The notes below the pieces were generated by a model. That model was not told the origin of the DNA. It did no database searches and was given only the letters and a program-made list of their open reading frames with translations. This document shows, piece after piece, positions 43,701 to 54,480 of a DNA stretch of 64,000 bases (position 1 is its first letter; each line of letters begins with the position of its first letter). Source of the DNA: Cornus controversa (taxonomy: Eukaryota; Streptophyta; Magnoliopsida; Cornales; Cornaceae); the NCBI GenBank assembly GCA_026545225.1, contig CM048846.1, forward strand, positions 84,089,270 to 84,153,269. Reading direction: 5' to 3'. The translations under genes and the position numbers were made by a program.

Positions 43701-45920
43701 TTGGGGGTTAATATTTCTGAATTAAATTATATTGCCTTTATAATTACTTACCAATTATAAATAGATTAAGCCCCAATTTATCACTTTAAACAAAAACAAT
43801 CAATTAACTAATTAATCAATTGTTTTCCATTCAACAACCATGAGAAAATAAGTATGCAAAACCACCAAAAATTAGTAAATGCACAAACAACTTTTACATG
43901 GAAACCCCAAACAAGAAAAAATAGTCCACTAAAAAAAAAGGGTACAACATTAGGTTCCAGACTCTTACAATGTGGTAAATTTATTTAGCTACAATCCAAA
44001 CTTTTGGCAGACCCTTTTTCTCAACAAAATCTGTAGCCGTCAATCTATAAATCTGTCTCAACGTGATAAACCTTTGCTAGTATTGTTCAAACGCTCTCAT
44101 TTTTTTATTACTATTAACAATATATATATGGTTTCACAGATTCCTGAACAATCAAATAGAAAATTAAAATATTTTCTCATTAGCTTTTCCTATTATTTCG
44201 TTCACTTTATCCCATCACCCAACAATGCATACAAGGAAGAGAAAAAGGAATGCCCATAAAGCAAACTTCCTTTCATGTTTTCCACAAGATATTTTATACA
44301 GATAAATCTATTACAGAGCTTTTTTTACCCCTTTTTTTGACTTTTCTCACTACTGTGTCCCTTTCAAGTAAATGAAGATGAATTGAAAAATATATAAATA
44401 TATAGATGTATCAAGAAACGAAATTATGAAAATATACAAGGATTATACAATTTCCTGTGTGTAAATGAAGATGAATTGAAAAATATATAAATATATAGAT
44501 GTATCAAGAAACGAAATTATGAAAATATACAAGGATTATACAATTTCCTATGTGTAAATGAAGATGAATTGAAAAATATATAAATATATAGATATATCAA
44601 GAAACGAAATTATGAAAATATACAAGGATTATACAATTTCCTATGTCATTAAGCTATCTCTTCTGCTAGGACCCACTGCATGCCCAGAACTTTGTTCAGC
44701 AACTAGTAGCTACTGTTGTTAATAATAGTAAATTCTTTTTTTGACAAGTACTAATAATAGTAAATTCTCATACCTACCACAGTAAACTTCACGAAGTGAA
44801 GCTATGTACATAATCGCAAGTGAGGTCCACAAAAAATCATTTCAAAACTGAATTGAAATTGATTCAGGCATGAGGTAGCTAAAAAGGAAGGGTTTATTCA
44901 GGTGCCTAGAAAATCATTAGAACCATCCCCTTGCTAACAAGGGGGGAAAAAACAGTTGCAAATCCCAGGCTTTTATGAAGGATTCGAGAATCCTGCAAAC
45001 AGTAAGATTTCAAATTCTATAGTGATTCTGACATATCATGGCTTGCACAAAAAGAACATGGTCACTTAACAAAATTACAGGATTTGTGAATCCCATGAAA
45101 AGACGACAGTACTGAAATGGGGAAAAAACGATATAAGATGTACAACAAAGAACCAAGAAAGAAAACAGAAGGTGAGTCAAGAGAAGCAAACAAAAGAAAT
45201 CTACACCACAGTAACTATACGCACCTCCAACTTGTCAACCAAAAACTCACCCACTATTATTTGAATCTCTTTCTGAATCAACAAAGCAAAATGAACAAGG
45301 ACATTTTTTCAAAGGCCTTAGCATCCAAGTTCTACTTGACCAAATATTCACAAGGAACCTAAAAGAAAGAGCATGCATGACCCATGCTATCCCAGGCCTT
45401 CTAAGAACTCAAATCAAATTGACAAAGTTATTGTCTGCAAAACAAAAGGAACTTTATACAGAATCAAAACTTTTAATGCACAATAAATATTTCTTAAAAA
45501 AAATTAGTGAACATGCAAGTCAATAAATTTGCACTAGAAATTTCCAACAATGAAATCATGCTAACAAGGGGGCAAACAGAAAAATAAATAAATAAATAAT
45601 GATACGATGACGATGACGATGACGATGACGATAGAATGAAAAAGAAAAAGTGAAAAAAACAAAATAAGCAGTAAGTTGAACTAGCAAAACACAGCAGGCC
45701 AAGTCAAAAAACAACTGATATTGCAGGGAAAAAAGCAGTTTCAGTTCCACTGCTGAAATAATCAGATACTGACATGATTAACAAACATGAATAGAAAAAC
45801 CCAGTTGTAAGAAAATTCAACAATTAGTTTATGAACAAAAGAGCCAATGTACTGACCTGATTTAGTATCTAAATCACACAGCAGGAGCAAGAGCGAAAGC
45901 AAGAACGGGAGAGATAGCAT
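40767..45920 (-). CDS. Tentative intron-rich gene on the minus strand, unresolved
   Basis: Several short open pieces on the minus strand are bounded by AG acceptors and GT donors. 45,857-45,920 is ATG plus 21 codons beginning MLSLPFLLSLLLLL, a signal-peptide-like start, with donor GTCAGT. 45,225-45,272 (KEIQIIVGEFLVDKLE) has acceptor ATTCAG and donor GTGCGT. 42,030-42,099 contains PELICPDVVVAYNGLVTHDL and has donor GTATGT. 41,513-41,533 is EYEYEDL with donor GTAAGG. 40,767-40,845 ends FGLFERPFNGDE then TAG. The strand is T-rich between them, as plant introns are. I could not assemble a continuous phase-consistent gene and do not recognise the protein. Each piece alone could be chance. Confidence 0.2.
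42284..42576 (+). pseudogene. Gene fragment with frameshift and stop, unrecognised
   Basis: After an AG at 42,283 the plus strand reads EMGTLVKAITNFSSLKSKNE. A one-base frame change near 42,353 leads into EVPIETSTELGSISSLDIFL. The frame continues with acidic, polar sequence (TTEELDAHPTILWAVGSDSV) to a TGA at about 42,510, after which the same frame goes on with ARIDSRRALIALINQIL. This coherent amphipathic composition over about 95 codons, across two lesions, suggests a decayed exon or retrocopy. The family is not recognised. Confidence 0.35.
42838..42880. repeat. C/A-rich simple sequence
   Basis: A '(cccac)n'-like tract, 'ccccccacccaccccacccc' and neighbours, is followed by the tandem array below. 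Confidence 0.7.
42896..43225. repeat. Three-copy ~115-bp tandem repeat
   Basis: Units start near 42,900, 43,014 and 43,129. Each contains 'atccatgacaa(c/t)cct', 'tagaataatccctagatcat' and 'ggcctta/ggcctca'. The third copy has a small insertion after 'gacaacct' and a deletion in the middle, so it is the most diverged. No coding potential. Confidence 0.8.
43230..44367. other. Intergenic, one coding-looking stretch
   Basis: Mostly AT-rich. On the minus strand 43,300-43,463 is open for about 55 codons, beginning NYLHENWRDAAVLLGVDSLV after a 'tatag' acceptor-like site and ending LTCLERSD then TAG. The composition is protein-like but no family is recognised. It sits just beside the 115-bp array. 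Confidence 0.25.
44368..44646. repeat. Three-copy 93-bp tandem repeat, nearly identical
   Basis: Copies start at 44,368, 44,461 and 44,554. The unit begins 'gtaaatgaagatgaattgaa' and ends 'caatttcctatgt'. Only one or two substitutions (gtgt/atgt, gatgtat/gatatat) separate the copies, so the array is recent and may vary in copy number. Confidence 0.9.
45599..45634. repeat. (GATGAC)n hexanucleotide microsatellite
   Basis: About five 'gatgac' units follow an (aaat)n run (45,582-45,598). It is in the presumed intron between the first two minus-strand exon candidates. Confidence 0.8.
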
Positions 45921-46332
45921 GAAAGAGCCAAGTTCAAAAAATTGATATGGCGGAAGCTCCTCCAGAGTGTGTTACATTAATTATTTTTGTGTATTTAGAC
46001 ATACATACTCATATATATACATGTATATACAAATATATTTATAAGACTTCAATATCTATATATTAAGGGTCCCTTAGAATTGGAATTTAATATCAGGATG
46101 TTCATTAACAGTAGCAAATATCAGGGGCTGATTGCAAATAAAAGAGTTAATAATCTAAGTCCATATGAAAAATGCAAGTATTGGGGATTTTTAACAAAGA
46201 TGCATCAAATAAAAAAATTAAATAATAATAATAATTGTGGCTTTCAGCTTACGCGGACACTTGCGTTTTCACCAGAATGGCACAAACATAACAGAGGGAG
46301 ATAGACGGTTGCTCATAAAGGTGAAGGAAGCA

Positions 46333-46626
46333 ATGGCTTGTTTTGCCAAAACAACCATTGCCACTGATAAACTATCTCATACAGTCCTACCCTCTTCTCA
46401 TCATCATCATCATCGTCTTCCTCTCCTACTCTTCTCCCACAATCATCAGTGTTGTAATCATCTCCATCTTCTTTCTCCTCAAATAACAAAATCCCTACCG
46501 AACTCCAAATCAAGTGGCAGAAAGGCAATCAAAAGCTGCGATTTACGTTCAAGATGTAATTTTGTAGCAAAAAATAACTTGAACTCACTAACAAGTTGGG
46601 GTCAAACTATGAGTTCGCCCAACTGA
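46333..46626 (+). CDS. Small ORF with transit-peptide-like composition, uncertain
   Basis: A 97-codon ATG-TGA frame starts MACFAKTTIATDKLSHTVLP. It continues with a (CAT)n-encoded histidine run (HHHHH), then is rich in Ser, Leu, Asn, Lys and Arg with almost no acidic residues. That is the composition of a plastid transit peptide. If it is the first exon of a gene, 'aagat|gtaattt' near 46,550 could be a donor. No continuing exon was found. The histidine run comes from a tcatcatcatcat microsatellite, which weakens the case. Confidence 0.25.
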   Translation: MACFAKTTIATDKLSHTVLPSSHHHHHRLPLLLFSHNHQCCNHLHLLSPQITKSLPNSKSSGRKAIKSCDLRSRCNFVAKNNLNSLTSWGQTMSSPN

Positions 46627-47340
46627 AGTTTCCAATTTGAGGTTTCCAAGTTGCGTGTTTCTGAAAAGCAATTAGCAAATTAATACCTGATAGCACTCAA
46701 AGCGCAGATACGTGTTCCAAGCATTAGAGCGCCACTTACAGCAGGTGAATCATGTGACTTAGTGGAGTACTTTAGGCAAAATTGGGTACTTCCAAGCAAA
46801 AGAGGGGGAAAAAAGGGAAGAGGAAGAAAGGGAAAAAGGGAGGGGGAAGAGAGCGTGCGAGGGGGAATCAAACATAGATGAGATGATTCTGTTGAGGAGA
46901 GAGAGAGGTCAGGATTTTGTGACAAAGAGGAGTAGAGAGAAAGAGATAATAATAACCTGTAGGGGAGAGAGGAGGATCAGAGAGAGAGATTATAACCTCT
47001 TTGTGTGTGGTGGCCGGTTGGGTGGGGGTAGAGAGGGCGCTTTTTGCAGCATTGTCGACAATTAGGAAGTGATATGGAGTGACATGGGTATAATATGATA
47101 GTATTTAGTGTGGAAATATTTTTACTAGAAGGAAAAGTAATTAATGTTATAATCAGTTTATGTAATTCAGTATTTGGCAAGGAAGTGTTCTGCTAGAAGG
47201 GAACCTATTGATGTTTATAATCATTCTCTTTAGTTATTGAATTAGTTTCTCCCAACGGCCATCAAAATTCACTGAACTCAAACGATTAAAACTAAGGCAT
47301 TCTAATACAAATTGGAAAGAATAGTATTACAGCTTTCCAG
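46627..47340. other. Purine-rich intergenic, possible 5' exon on the minus strand
   Basis: Between 46,690 and 46,990 the plus strand is strongly purine-rich (gagagag, ggggaagag). Read on the minus strand, it resembles a pyrimidine-rich 5' leader ending with 'gctatcag|gtatta' at about 46,688, a possible leader exon. No ORF that starts there was recognised. Confidence 0.25.
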
Positions 47341-48860
47341 CTGAAATGAACAATCCACCATCAGAAGCCACGTCAAAACCACAACAATGCCCTACCACCA
47401 TCATGCCATTGGCCTGTCTAGCTCCACAACCTAAAACCCATAATACATCTATTTACTGGCATTGCCCCACCGCCTTCACATCATACACCCTTTGCTTGTT
47501 CCCCAGTAACCACCGTCATCACCATCTCAACATCAACTGACCTTTTCACTCTATTAATGCACGTCAACCTTCTTTGCTACCATCCGAGACCCATTGTCGT
47601 GAATTAAACCAACCACCCATGCCCATCACTATTATCATCTACAAAGTGGCATTTTAACACCATCTGAAAACTCAATCACCCAAAGCAATGTTCATTGATC
47701 TCACCTCCAACTCTTCATCGGACCATGAGCACAATTTCTTCAATCCTGGTCCTCATATAATAAATAAATAAAAATCAGTGCATGGAAATAGAACAAGACA
47801 ATCATCGGTTATTTTTTCTCCCAGCCAATTTTTCTCGTTGCCACGAGGTTACCAGGACACCAACAATACTTTCTTCTCAATGGAAAAACACCTTAGAGTA
47901 CTTGAATGGTTCTCTCATATTGAGAAATTCTGTCTATTGAATGTCAACTTATCATATTGACAAGTTGACATTCAATCCAAGACAATGCTTATTGCTTGTT
48001 GTGAACACCCCCTTTTGAAACCAACCAAAAGAAGCCTTTGAAGCCAAAATTGATTTTCCTTGATACCTAACATAACGTATTATAGTTTCATACGATTCCT
48101 GAACAACAAGAAGAACTAAAAAATCCTTAGTGGAAGACTCTACACAATGTTCTTTATTACCATAGAAATAAATTTGTTCAAGAAGGGCTCCCGAAGATAT
48201 TGATCGTACATGAGAAAATTTGTTACAGAGGAAGACGACATTTATACGTATTCACAAAAATGATAATTATATAAGAAAAAGAATAATCTTAAATTTATTT
48301 CTGAAAAAGAGAATCTAGGTATTTTGGGAATAATAAGATTATTCTCATTACAATACTCAAGTAGAAAGAACCATGGGAATTGCAAAGAATAGGCCTCTTT
48401 TACCCTATAAATAAAAGTTTAAAACAAGATTTAAACCAGAAGTCTGAAACAAATTTCCAGATGAACAGGATAGGTTTTTTTTTATATTATAAAATAAAAT
48501 AAATAAAAAACCTATAAGAAATTTGTAATCCAAAAAAGGAAATAACAAATACGTTATTCATGTATCTAACAAATAATGTAAATTTAAGAACTTGTACTCA
48601 AAAAAAGGAATCATTGAATGAATTGATCTAAATTATGAGATTTTTATTACGGATAACTGAAATAGAGATGACCATCTAAAATGTAAATATTTGATAATCT
48701 CCATTTTGAGAACGTGGAATATAAGAGAAATTTATGTCAGGAATGCTATTTCATTTACAAACTGACTTATTCTGGATGCTTGAAGCCCCACTAACCTTAA
48801 GTGATTTAGAAAGATATTTCTTCCTTGATGGTGAATAGTTATAGTATCCATAGGTTGCCT
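47341..48860. other. Intergenic with a perfect hairpin
   Basis: There is no supported gene; 47,345-47,720 is CCA/CAC-rich and looks like decayed retroelement non-coding DNA. A perfect 14-bp inverted repeat, TTGAATGTCAACTT at 47,937-47,950 and its complement at 47,962-47,975, encloses an 11-base loop. Confidence 0.4.
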
Positions 48861-48866
48861 TTTCCA

Positions 48867-48960
48867 CAACAACAACAACAACTAAAGCCTTTTCCCAATT
48901 ACTTGGAGTCGGCTACATGAATCCAATGTTTCCATTCCGCTCTATTTAAGGTCATCTCCT
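48867..48960 (-). mobile_element. RTE-type LINE 3' end fragment
   Basis: On the minus strand the sequence ends 'gtagccgactccaagtaatt', then 'gggaaaaggctttag', then (TTG)n. This closely resembles the 3' ends of plant RTE-clade LINEs, which finish with GTAGCCGACCCCA..., a TAAGGCTT motif and (TTG)n. Only the tail is present. Confidence 0.5.
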
Positions 48961-51301
48961 CAGTTAATCCATAGGTTGCCTTTTCCCTGGCCAAAAATTA
49001 TTTCTTTATGCTTCTACCGGTCGTCAAGCCTATTAGAATGTCCTAACAAGCAAAAGATTTTCCAAATCTTTTTATTTTTCTAGAAAGCTCAAGGTTTGAG
49101 CAGACCTTTCAGATTCCTGGTTCTTCTTTAAAGGGAATAAAAGTCAAAAGCTATTAGGGACAAAGGTCAGAGGAGGTCAAAGTGAATAACCATAGCATTC
49201 CTCCTTCATTGACTGCAATATTCCCTAGCAGTCTTGCATGTTTTTTCATATGGTCTGGAATCTACATAAAGAAAGAAATTTAAGTAATATATAGAATTAT
49301 AAATTACTTTCTATCTTTCACATTGCCCCTTAAAGGTTGCAAGAAGTTGGTATTTCGAAGCAGGAATAAGTGAATTAATATCTTTACTACTACTTTATAT
49401 ATGAATCTAGTAACCTACAATATATGAGATATGTTCACATCAAATTAAAAACAATGCATCCGTTTGACCAGACAAACCCTAAAAGAAAAAGAGGACAGGA
49501 CAAACAGGTTCACAGTAACTCAATTTAGAGATTCCAAAAAACGCATGTCCCTTTCTCCTCGTGTATTATTCTATGCCAATATTGTGCCACAATGTACTCA
49601 TGAATGATGACAAAAAGATGCCAGGTCTATGTCACATGGGATGAGAAAGCCTCATACTAAACGAGCTCAACTCAAGGCATGGGCTTCATTTATGGAACTC
49701 ATATATTTAAGCTCATTCAACGCAAACTGATATAAAGTTAATAATAACAAATAGCACATATGTAATCCCTTGGAGACAGTCAACTCATATAAGTCTACTC
49801 ATGAGTCCAGTAAGTCAAATGCTTCCTCCATTCTTATTCTGCATTGACTTTCCTGGAAACAAGATAGTCAATGCAAAAGCTGGGCTATCTCCCGAATCTG
49901 CACTTCTGCTACAAAACTTTCCTAGCAAGGAACAAATAGCCTCCCTTAATTTTGACAGACGAGAAAACAAAATGCTTTCACTTTGTCTACTTCCAAAAGT
50001 TCATCAAAGCTTTCTATGTAACTACCTCGAAAAGAATGCATCACAAGCCATGCAACCAAAACCAGCCCTGGTCAGAGCAATCCATTAAAGCAAACTAAAG
50101 TTGCGACTATGAAACTCAAGGCATCAGAATTCTTCAAAACCATATAACAAATAATCCCATATAATACAAATAAGCATGATCAAAAAATATCAGTAACTTG
50201 AGGTCACGATCACACTGATCTTTTCTCTTCATGGTAAAAGGGTTTCAAACTTCCAGATCAGTGAAATGAAGAGGCAACCGCTATTCAAAAAAGACGCAAA
50301 ACATCCATCTCTGTGGAAGCAAATAGAAATTGGGGTATCAATTCAGTTCAGGTAGACAGTTCAATTGATAAAAAGATAAGGAAACAAAAAGTGCATGGAT
50401 GTAAAATGGAAGAGTAGACTTTCGATATCATTCAAATATAGTTCCATAATGGATACAATAAATGAGCTTTAGCTTGAGAAGGCGTCCCTGGATCATTGAG
50501 CTTCACGCTCACATTGTGAGAGAATAAAATTAAACCATAGTTTCTTTTCCTATTTTGGCAGTATAAAATTTTCATTTCAAATATGAAAAGGATAACATGC
50601 AAAAAATGGAATCTTAACGGCAAATCTTCATTTATTTCTGCAAGAAAGAACATCCTTTCACATGCCTTTCATGAGATATTCACGCTATCATGTTAGCATG
50701 CCAATCACTTTTGAGCAATCATAGATTCACGTTAAAAATAAATATATAATCTGAAAAATACCAGAGCCTGAATGATGCAAGGAATCACCTCTCAATAACT
50801 TAAATTATTTATAGGACACAAAAACAATAAATTTGAATAACTCACACTTAAATCCAAGAAAAACAAAGTAAAATTATGATTGAGAAAATGACAAAATTCA
50901 TTGATTGAAGTTGCCAAAGGCACACATGTGAACAGTTTCTAAACCAGGAAATCATATGCCTAATAGGAGAACTTAAGCTTCCTAAAACTTTAGAGTTCTT
51001 GAGAATTACCTATCTGCAAAGCAAGTACCTATCTTCAAAGCAACAATGGAATGTACATGATCAACAAGGGACACAGTGTAAGTCGTCAGGATGCAGAAAC
51101 TGAAGCAAAGAACCTACTTATTCACCGCTACACTAGCTGCTATCTAAAAGAAATGCGTGCAGCTTGCTTCAAACCACAAACCAAGAGGAGGATCGCCGCA
51201 CTTGAGCAAATTCTGCTAACCCAACTCTTCCGCCAAATGGACAAGCAAGTTGCACCATGTGTATTTGATACACATCGTCAAACTTAAAAAAAGTTCTCTT
51301 T
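48961..51301. other. Intergenic and ITPK1 3' flank
   Basis: AT-rich. A 95-codon plus-strand frame at 49,801-50,088 and a 78-codon one at 51,051-51,287 have no recognised domains. The latter overlaps the likely 3' untranslated region of the minus-strand kinase gene and is regarded as chance. An AATAAA overlaps the kinase stop codon itself, so the real poly(A) site is not fixed here. Confidence 0.4.
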
Positions 51302-52372
51302 TTATTCCCTGCTAAGAGGTGAAACTGGAAGGGCACCATCATCCTCCTCACCACAGCCATTATTGTCTACCAACTTCCTCAATTCTTTCTCGCAACTAAT
51401 CACCTGCTGAGTATCAAAACCAGTCTCTTTCTTTTTTAAAACATCCCAGAAAAAATCCGTCAAAACAGTCTCATACAATGGCATCTTTGCATACCCCGGA
51501 AAGTAGTTGATGTCAATAACAAGGTACCTATTTCCGATTCTTGTGTCCCTAATGACATCAAAGTTAAAAAGGTGTAGCTTCATTGCTCGCCGCAACCCCC
51601 AAGCAATATCAGTAATGAAACTCTCCGGGGGCAACTCTGCATCTTCCAAATTCATCCTCTTGCAATATATGTCATCATTCTTTTCATGGGCAGTGAGATT
51701 TGAAACCTGCGAAAACGACAAGGAACCCTCCAAACTCCTCAATTTTTCCTCCGTCACATCAGGCAAAGACTTCCTCTTCACACACTTCACATACTTCCCA
51801 ACCACATACACTTTAAAGATAACCCCACCATGATTCACAAATTCTTGCAACACAATCGGTGGTTTCAGCTTGTTCAACCCATCTTGGTTGAACACCAGCG
51901 ACATCTTATGAGACTTCGCACTCCCATCGGCCACCAACGGCTTCGCAATCACCGGAAACTTCAACCCTTCCCCCCACTTCTCCTGATCCAAGAGCGTCTC
52001 GGAGTCGTAAATCACAATCTGCTCCGGAATCCCAAACGATTCACTCTTACTCTCAATCTCCAACTCCGACACCACCTGAAGCATCGAAATCCGATTGTGC
52101 AGCCTCTCGATCGCCTCGGGCGAGTCGATTATCAACACATTAGGGTTTTTCTCCGAATACTCCTCCACCTGCTTCCTCCATTCCTCGCCGCACAGCTTGT
52201 GAATCACACAATCGAATGGTCCTTGATCAGCCAAAGGCTTCTCCGTATCGATCCGAACGAGATCGATACCACGGTCTCTCGCGAGATTCACTAGAGAAAC
52301 CTGAATAAAGCTTTGCCGCTTCTTTGGCGCAAGCGCGTAACCGACTTCGAATCTCCTCATTGGTTCCGCCAT
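51302..52372 (-). CDS. ITPK1: Inositol-tetrakisphosphate 1-kinase (ITPK1 type)
   Basis: Intronless, 356 codons. The enzyme family (ATP-grasp fold) phosphorylates inositol 3,4,5,6-tetrakisphosphate and inositol 1,3,4-trisphosphate in the cytosol and nucleus on the way to phytate. Plant ITPK1 is also reported to make 5-InsP7, which feeds phosphate sensing. Seen here: N-terminal domain with [13 protein letters not shown] (residues 10-22); hinge LHNRISML (91-98); ATP-binding [15 protein letters not shown] (141-155); [18 protein letters not shown] (175-192); substrate loop VKRKSLPDV (198-206); metal-binding DINYFPGY (287-294), where Asp287 and Asn289 are the expected Mg ligands. ATG 52,372 gives the start [18 protein letters not shown]. 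The protein is some 35-40 residues longer at the C-terminus than Arabidopsis ITPK1 (319 aa, from memory); the extension is acidic and ends in Ser/Pro/Leu. No lesion is seen. Confidence 0.96.
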   Translation of the reverse strand: MAEPMRRFEVGYALAPKKRQSFIQVSLVNLARDRGIDLVRIDTEKPLADQGPFDCVIHKLCGEEWRKQVEEYSEKNPNVLIIDSPEAIERLHNRISMLQVVSELEIESKSESFGIPEQIVIYDSETLLDQEKWGEGLKFPVIAKPLVADGSAKSHKMSLVFNQDGLNKLKPPIVLQEFVNHGGVIFKVYVVGKYVKCVKRKSLPDVTEEKLRSLEGSLSFSQVSNLTAHEKNDDIYCKRMNLEDAELPPESFITDIAWGLRRAMKLHLFNFDVIRDTRIGNRYLVIDINYFPGYAKMPLYETVLTDFFWDVLKKKETGFDTQQVISCEKELRKLVDNNGCGEEDDGALPVSPLSRE

Positions 52373-52610
52373 TGATCTTCCTCAAACTTCGCTATCAACA
52401 ATGCTATAACATTCATAACCTTTCCAACCAAATCCACATTCAAAATCAAAACCCCAAAATTGAAAGAAAACGATTAAAAGCTAGGGTTTTAATTATCACC
52501 TCCTCTCCCCTTCTATGAAATTGAAAATCGCACATGTATATATATATATATATAGATATATAACATTAGATATACAGTGAGAGAGAAGCGATTGGGACCG
52601 ATAGGTGTGA

Positions 52611-52620
52611 GTATATATAG
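52611..52620 (-). promoter_or_regulatory. TATA box, ITPK1
   Basis: On the minus strand CTATATATAC lies about 240 bp upstream of the start codon, which would leave a leader of about 200 nt. An upstream leader with 'aaccctagc' precedes the ATG. Several (AT)n tracts lie nearby (52,537-52,562), so the box is a candidate, not proven. Confidence 0.5.
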
Positions 52621-52707
52621 CTTCGACTAGGGTTAGAGTTAGGGTTGGATCAAAGTAGCCGTGGTTAGATAAAGGAGGGCAGTAAGGGAATTTTAGAATC
52701 CTACCAC

Positions 52708-52715
52708 CCACGTGG
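52708..52715. promoter_or_regulatory. Palindromic G-box (CCACGTGG), ITPK1 promoter
   Basis: A perfect 8-bp palindrome with the CACGTG core lies about 90 bp upstream of the TATA candidate. G-boxes bind bZIP and bHLH factors; in plants this variant is common in light- and ABA-responsive promoters. Function here is inference from position. Confidence 0.5.
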
Positions 52716-52899
52716 CATATTCTTGTGGCATTATGCCGATTCGCGCCGCACAAAAGAACGCGTGTCAATGAAGGGTTAGATTTTATTGGTTCTAGAAATG
52801 GACGGCCAGGATGAGCTCTAGCGTGTCGACGTTGATGAAACTTTTTAGGGAACCTTTTGACTTTGGTCTTTGCACTGCTACTACTAGGTAGTAGTAGTT

Positions 52900-52946
52900 G
52901 GCATAGTGTAGTATATGGCATAAATATATATATATATATATATTTG

Positions 52947-52977
<31 letters not shown>

Positions 52978-52980
52978 GTA
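52900..52980. repeat. (TA)n microsatellites, ITPK1 upstream region
   Basis: Two TA runs (52,923-52,944 and 52,956-52,973) are separated by 'tttgcatatgtg'. Further TA runs lie at 52,537-52,562. Confidence 0.85.
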
Positions 52981-52999
52981 TATGTGTATGAATACTGTA

Positions 53000-54477
53000 T
53001 ACCATCTCGATCGGGGTAAATGGAATTGAAATGTGTGGAAATAGATAAGAATTGTGATTGCATTTGCATATTATAACAATTGGCCCACTCTCAATGGCTA
53101 TTTGGCGATGTGACATGTGAGATTTTATTGACATGTCGACGCTAATTTAACAACGTAAGCAATCGTGTGAACATAATAGATTAAATCAGGCTATCGTTTG
53201 TCACAACTTCTTCTGCTACTACATGATAGAAAAAGAGAAGCACTTCTTTTCTTCTGGGATTTGACTAATCGACTAGTGTTTGGAATTTGAATTTCAGTAT
53301 AACTTTAAACGTTAGAAGAACTTCTAAACCTGTTTTGATTGAAACTCTTGATAACATGAAATGACTATCTTGTCCTCCTATCAAATATACCAATAAATAA
53401 CTATTAATGAATTCAGAAATTATGAATACTATTTTTCTTTCTCTTTCCTATTTTTCAAAAAAAATAAAAAAAATTGAGCAATACCACTCTCCAAGACCAA
53501 ATTTTATTGATCTCAAAAAAAGCAAAACCACTCTTCAAAATCAAAACCAAAACAAGCTGGTGGATAAATGCTCTTAAGGCCAATCAATCCATCAAACAAC
53601 TTGGCAATGCTTTTACTTCACATTTTAAAAAATGAGAGTTTATATTATTTGTTACACTCTCATAGATTAATTTGTCTAGGATTATTTTTCTCACATTGGT
53701 TATTATTTAATTGACTTAAGTTTTTTACTTTGAGTAGCATAATTCTATAAAATAAAATAAAAAATGTCCAATAATATGATTTGGGCTATCAACTTTCACA
53801 ATTTTCTACCAATCTTGTATTAGAAAGAAGTAGTCCCAATATTTATAGGTTTTTTTTTCGGAAGTTTATATAGGTATATATATTAGCAAACTAAGAATAA
53901 TGTGAATTAAAAAATAATAATTCTAATTAGTTTACTTGTCATATCTTTTTAAAAGAAATGAGTGATTATTTTTTACCACGGTGTTTGCACACTTAATTCA
54001 TTGCCCCTCAGGTTTGTGGGCGGGATAGAGTCCTTACAACGGCCTAAATATGTTGTCGCATTGTTTAAGCAACTCTAAAGAGGCGAGAGAGATCCCTCCT
54101 AGGGGTTTAGCTGATGCCTTGGTAACAAATTAAGACTTAAAATTCCATCCACTTAATATAGGTTGAGTGTAATGCATATGAATATGAATATGAATATTTT
54201 GAAAAGAATAATGATTTACAGGCGAATCGAACTAATTCGATTTTTTTGTGAGTGAAGTGATGCACACATTATATGATGAGGTCCATCACTCCACTCATAT
54301 AAAAATATTCATATTACATGGAGATCAAATGAGTATGGAGATAGTATAGGTGGAGTATACTATGCATATGAATATTCTAAAAAATACCCATATTGCATGG
54401 AGGTGATGGTGGGTAGTAATGCAATGGTATATTTGGCCATACATTTTTTACTATAGCTAGACAATACTTGAGTTGCT
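53000..54477. other. AT-rich intergenic, nothing recognised
   Basis: No supported gene. A 'tatgaatatgaatatgaata' repeat is at about 54,176-54,196, and related 'gaatattctaaaaaatacccatattgcatggag' and 'aaaatattcatattacatggag' words recur at 54,301 and 54,372. Confidence 0.4.
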
Positions 54478-54480
54478 CTT

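Noticed and set aside
44770-44860. Minus-strand piece with acceptor CAATTCAG and donor GTAGGT, looking like an exon
   Set aside because: The frame giving a protein-like reading has a stop right after the acceptor, with no alternative AG in between.
46313-46528. 71-codon minus-strand frame with an Asp run
   Set aside because: The acidic run is the antisense of a tcatcatcat microsatellite.
51507-52294. Plus-strand open frames of 108 and 154 codons opposite ITPK1
   Set aside because: Antisense shadows of the conserved kinase coding sequence.
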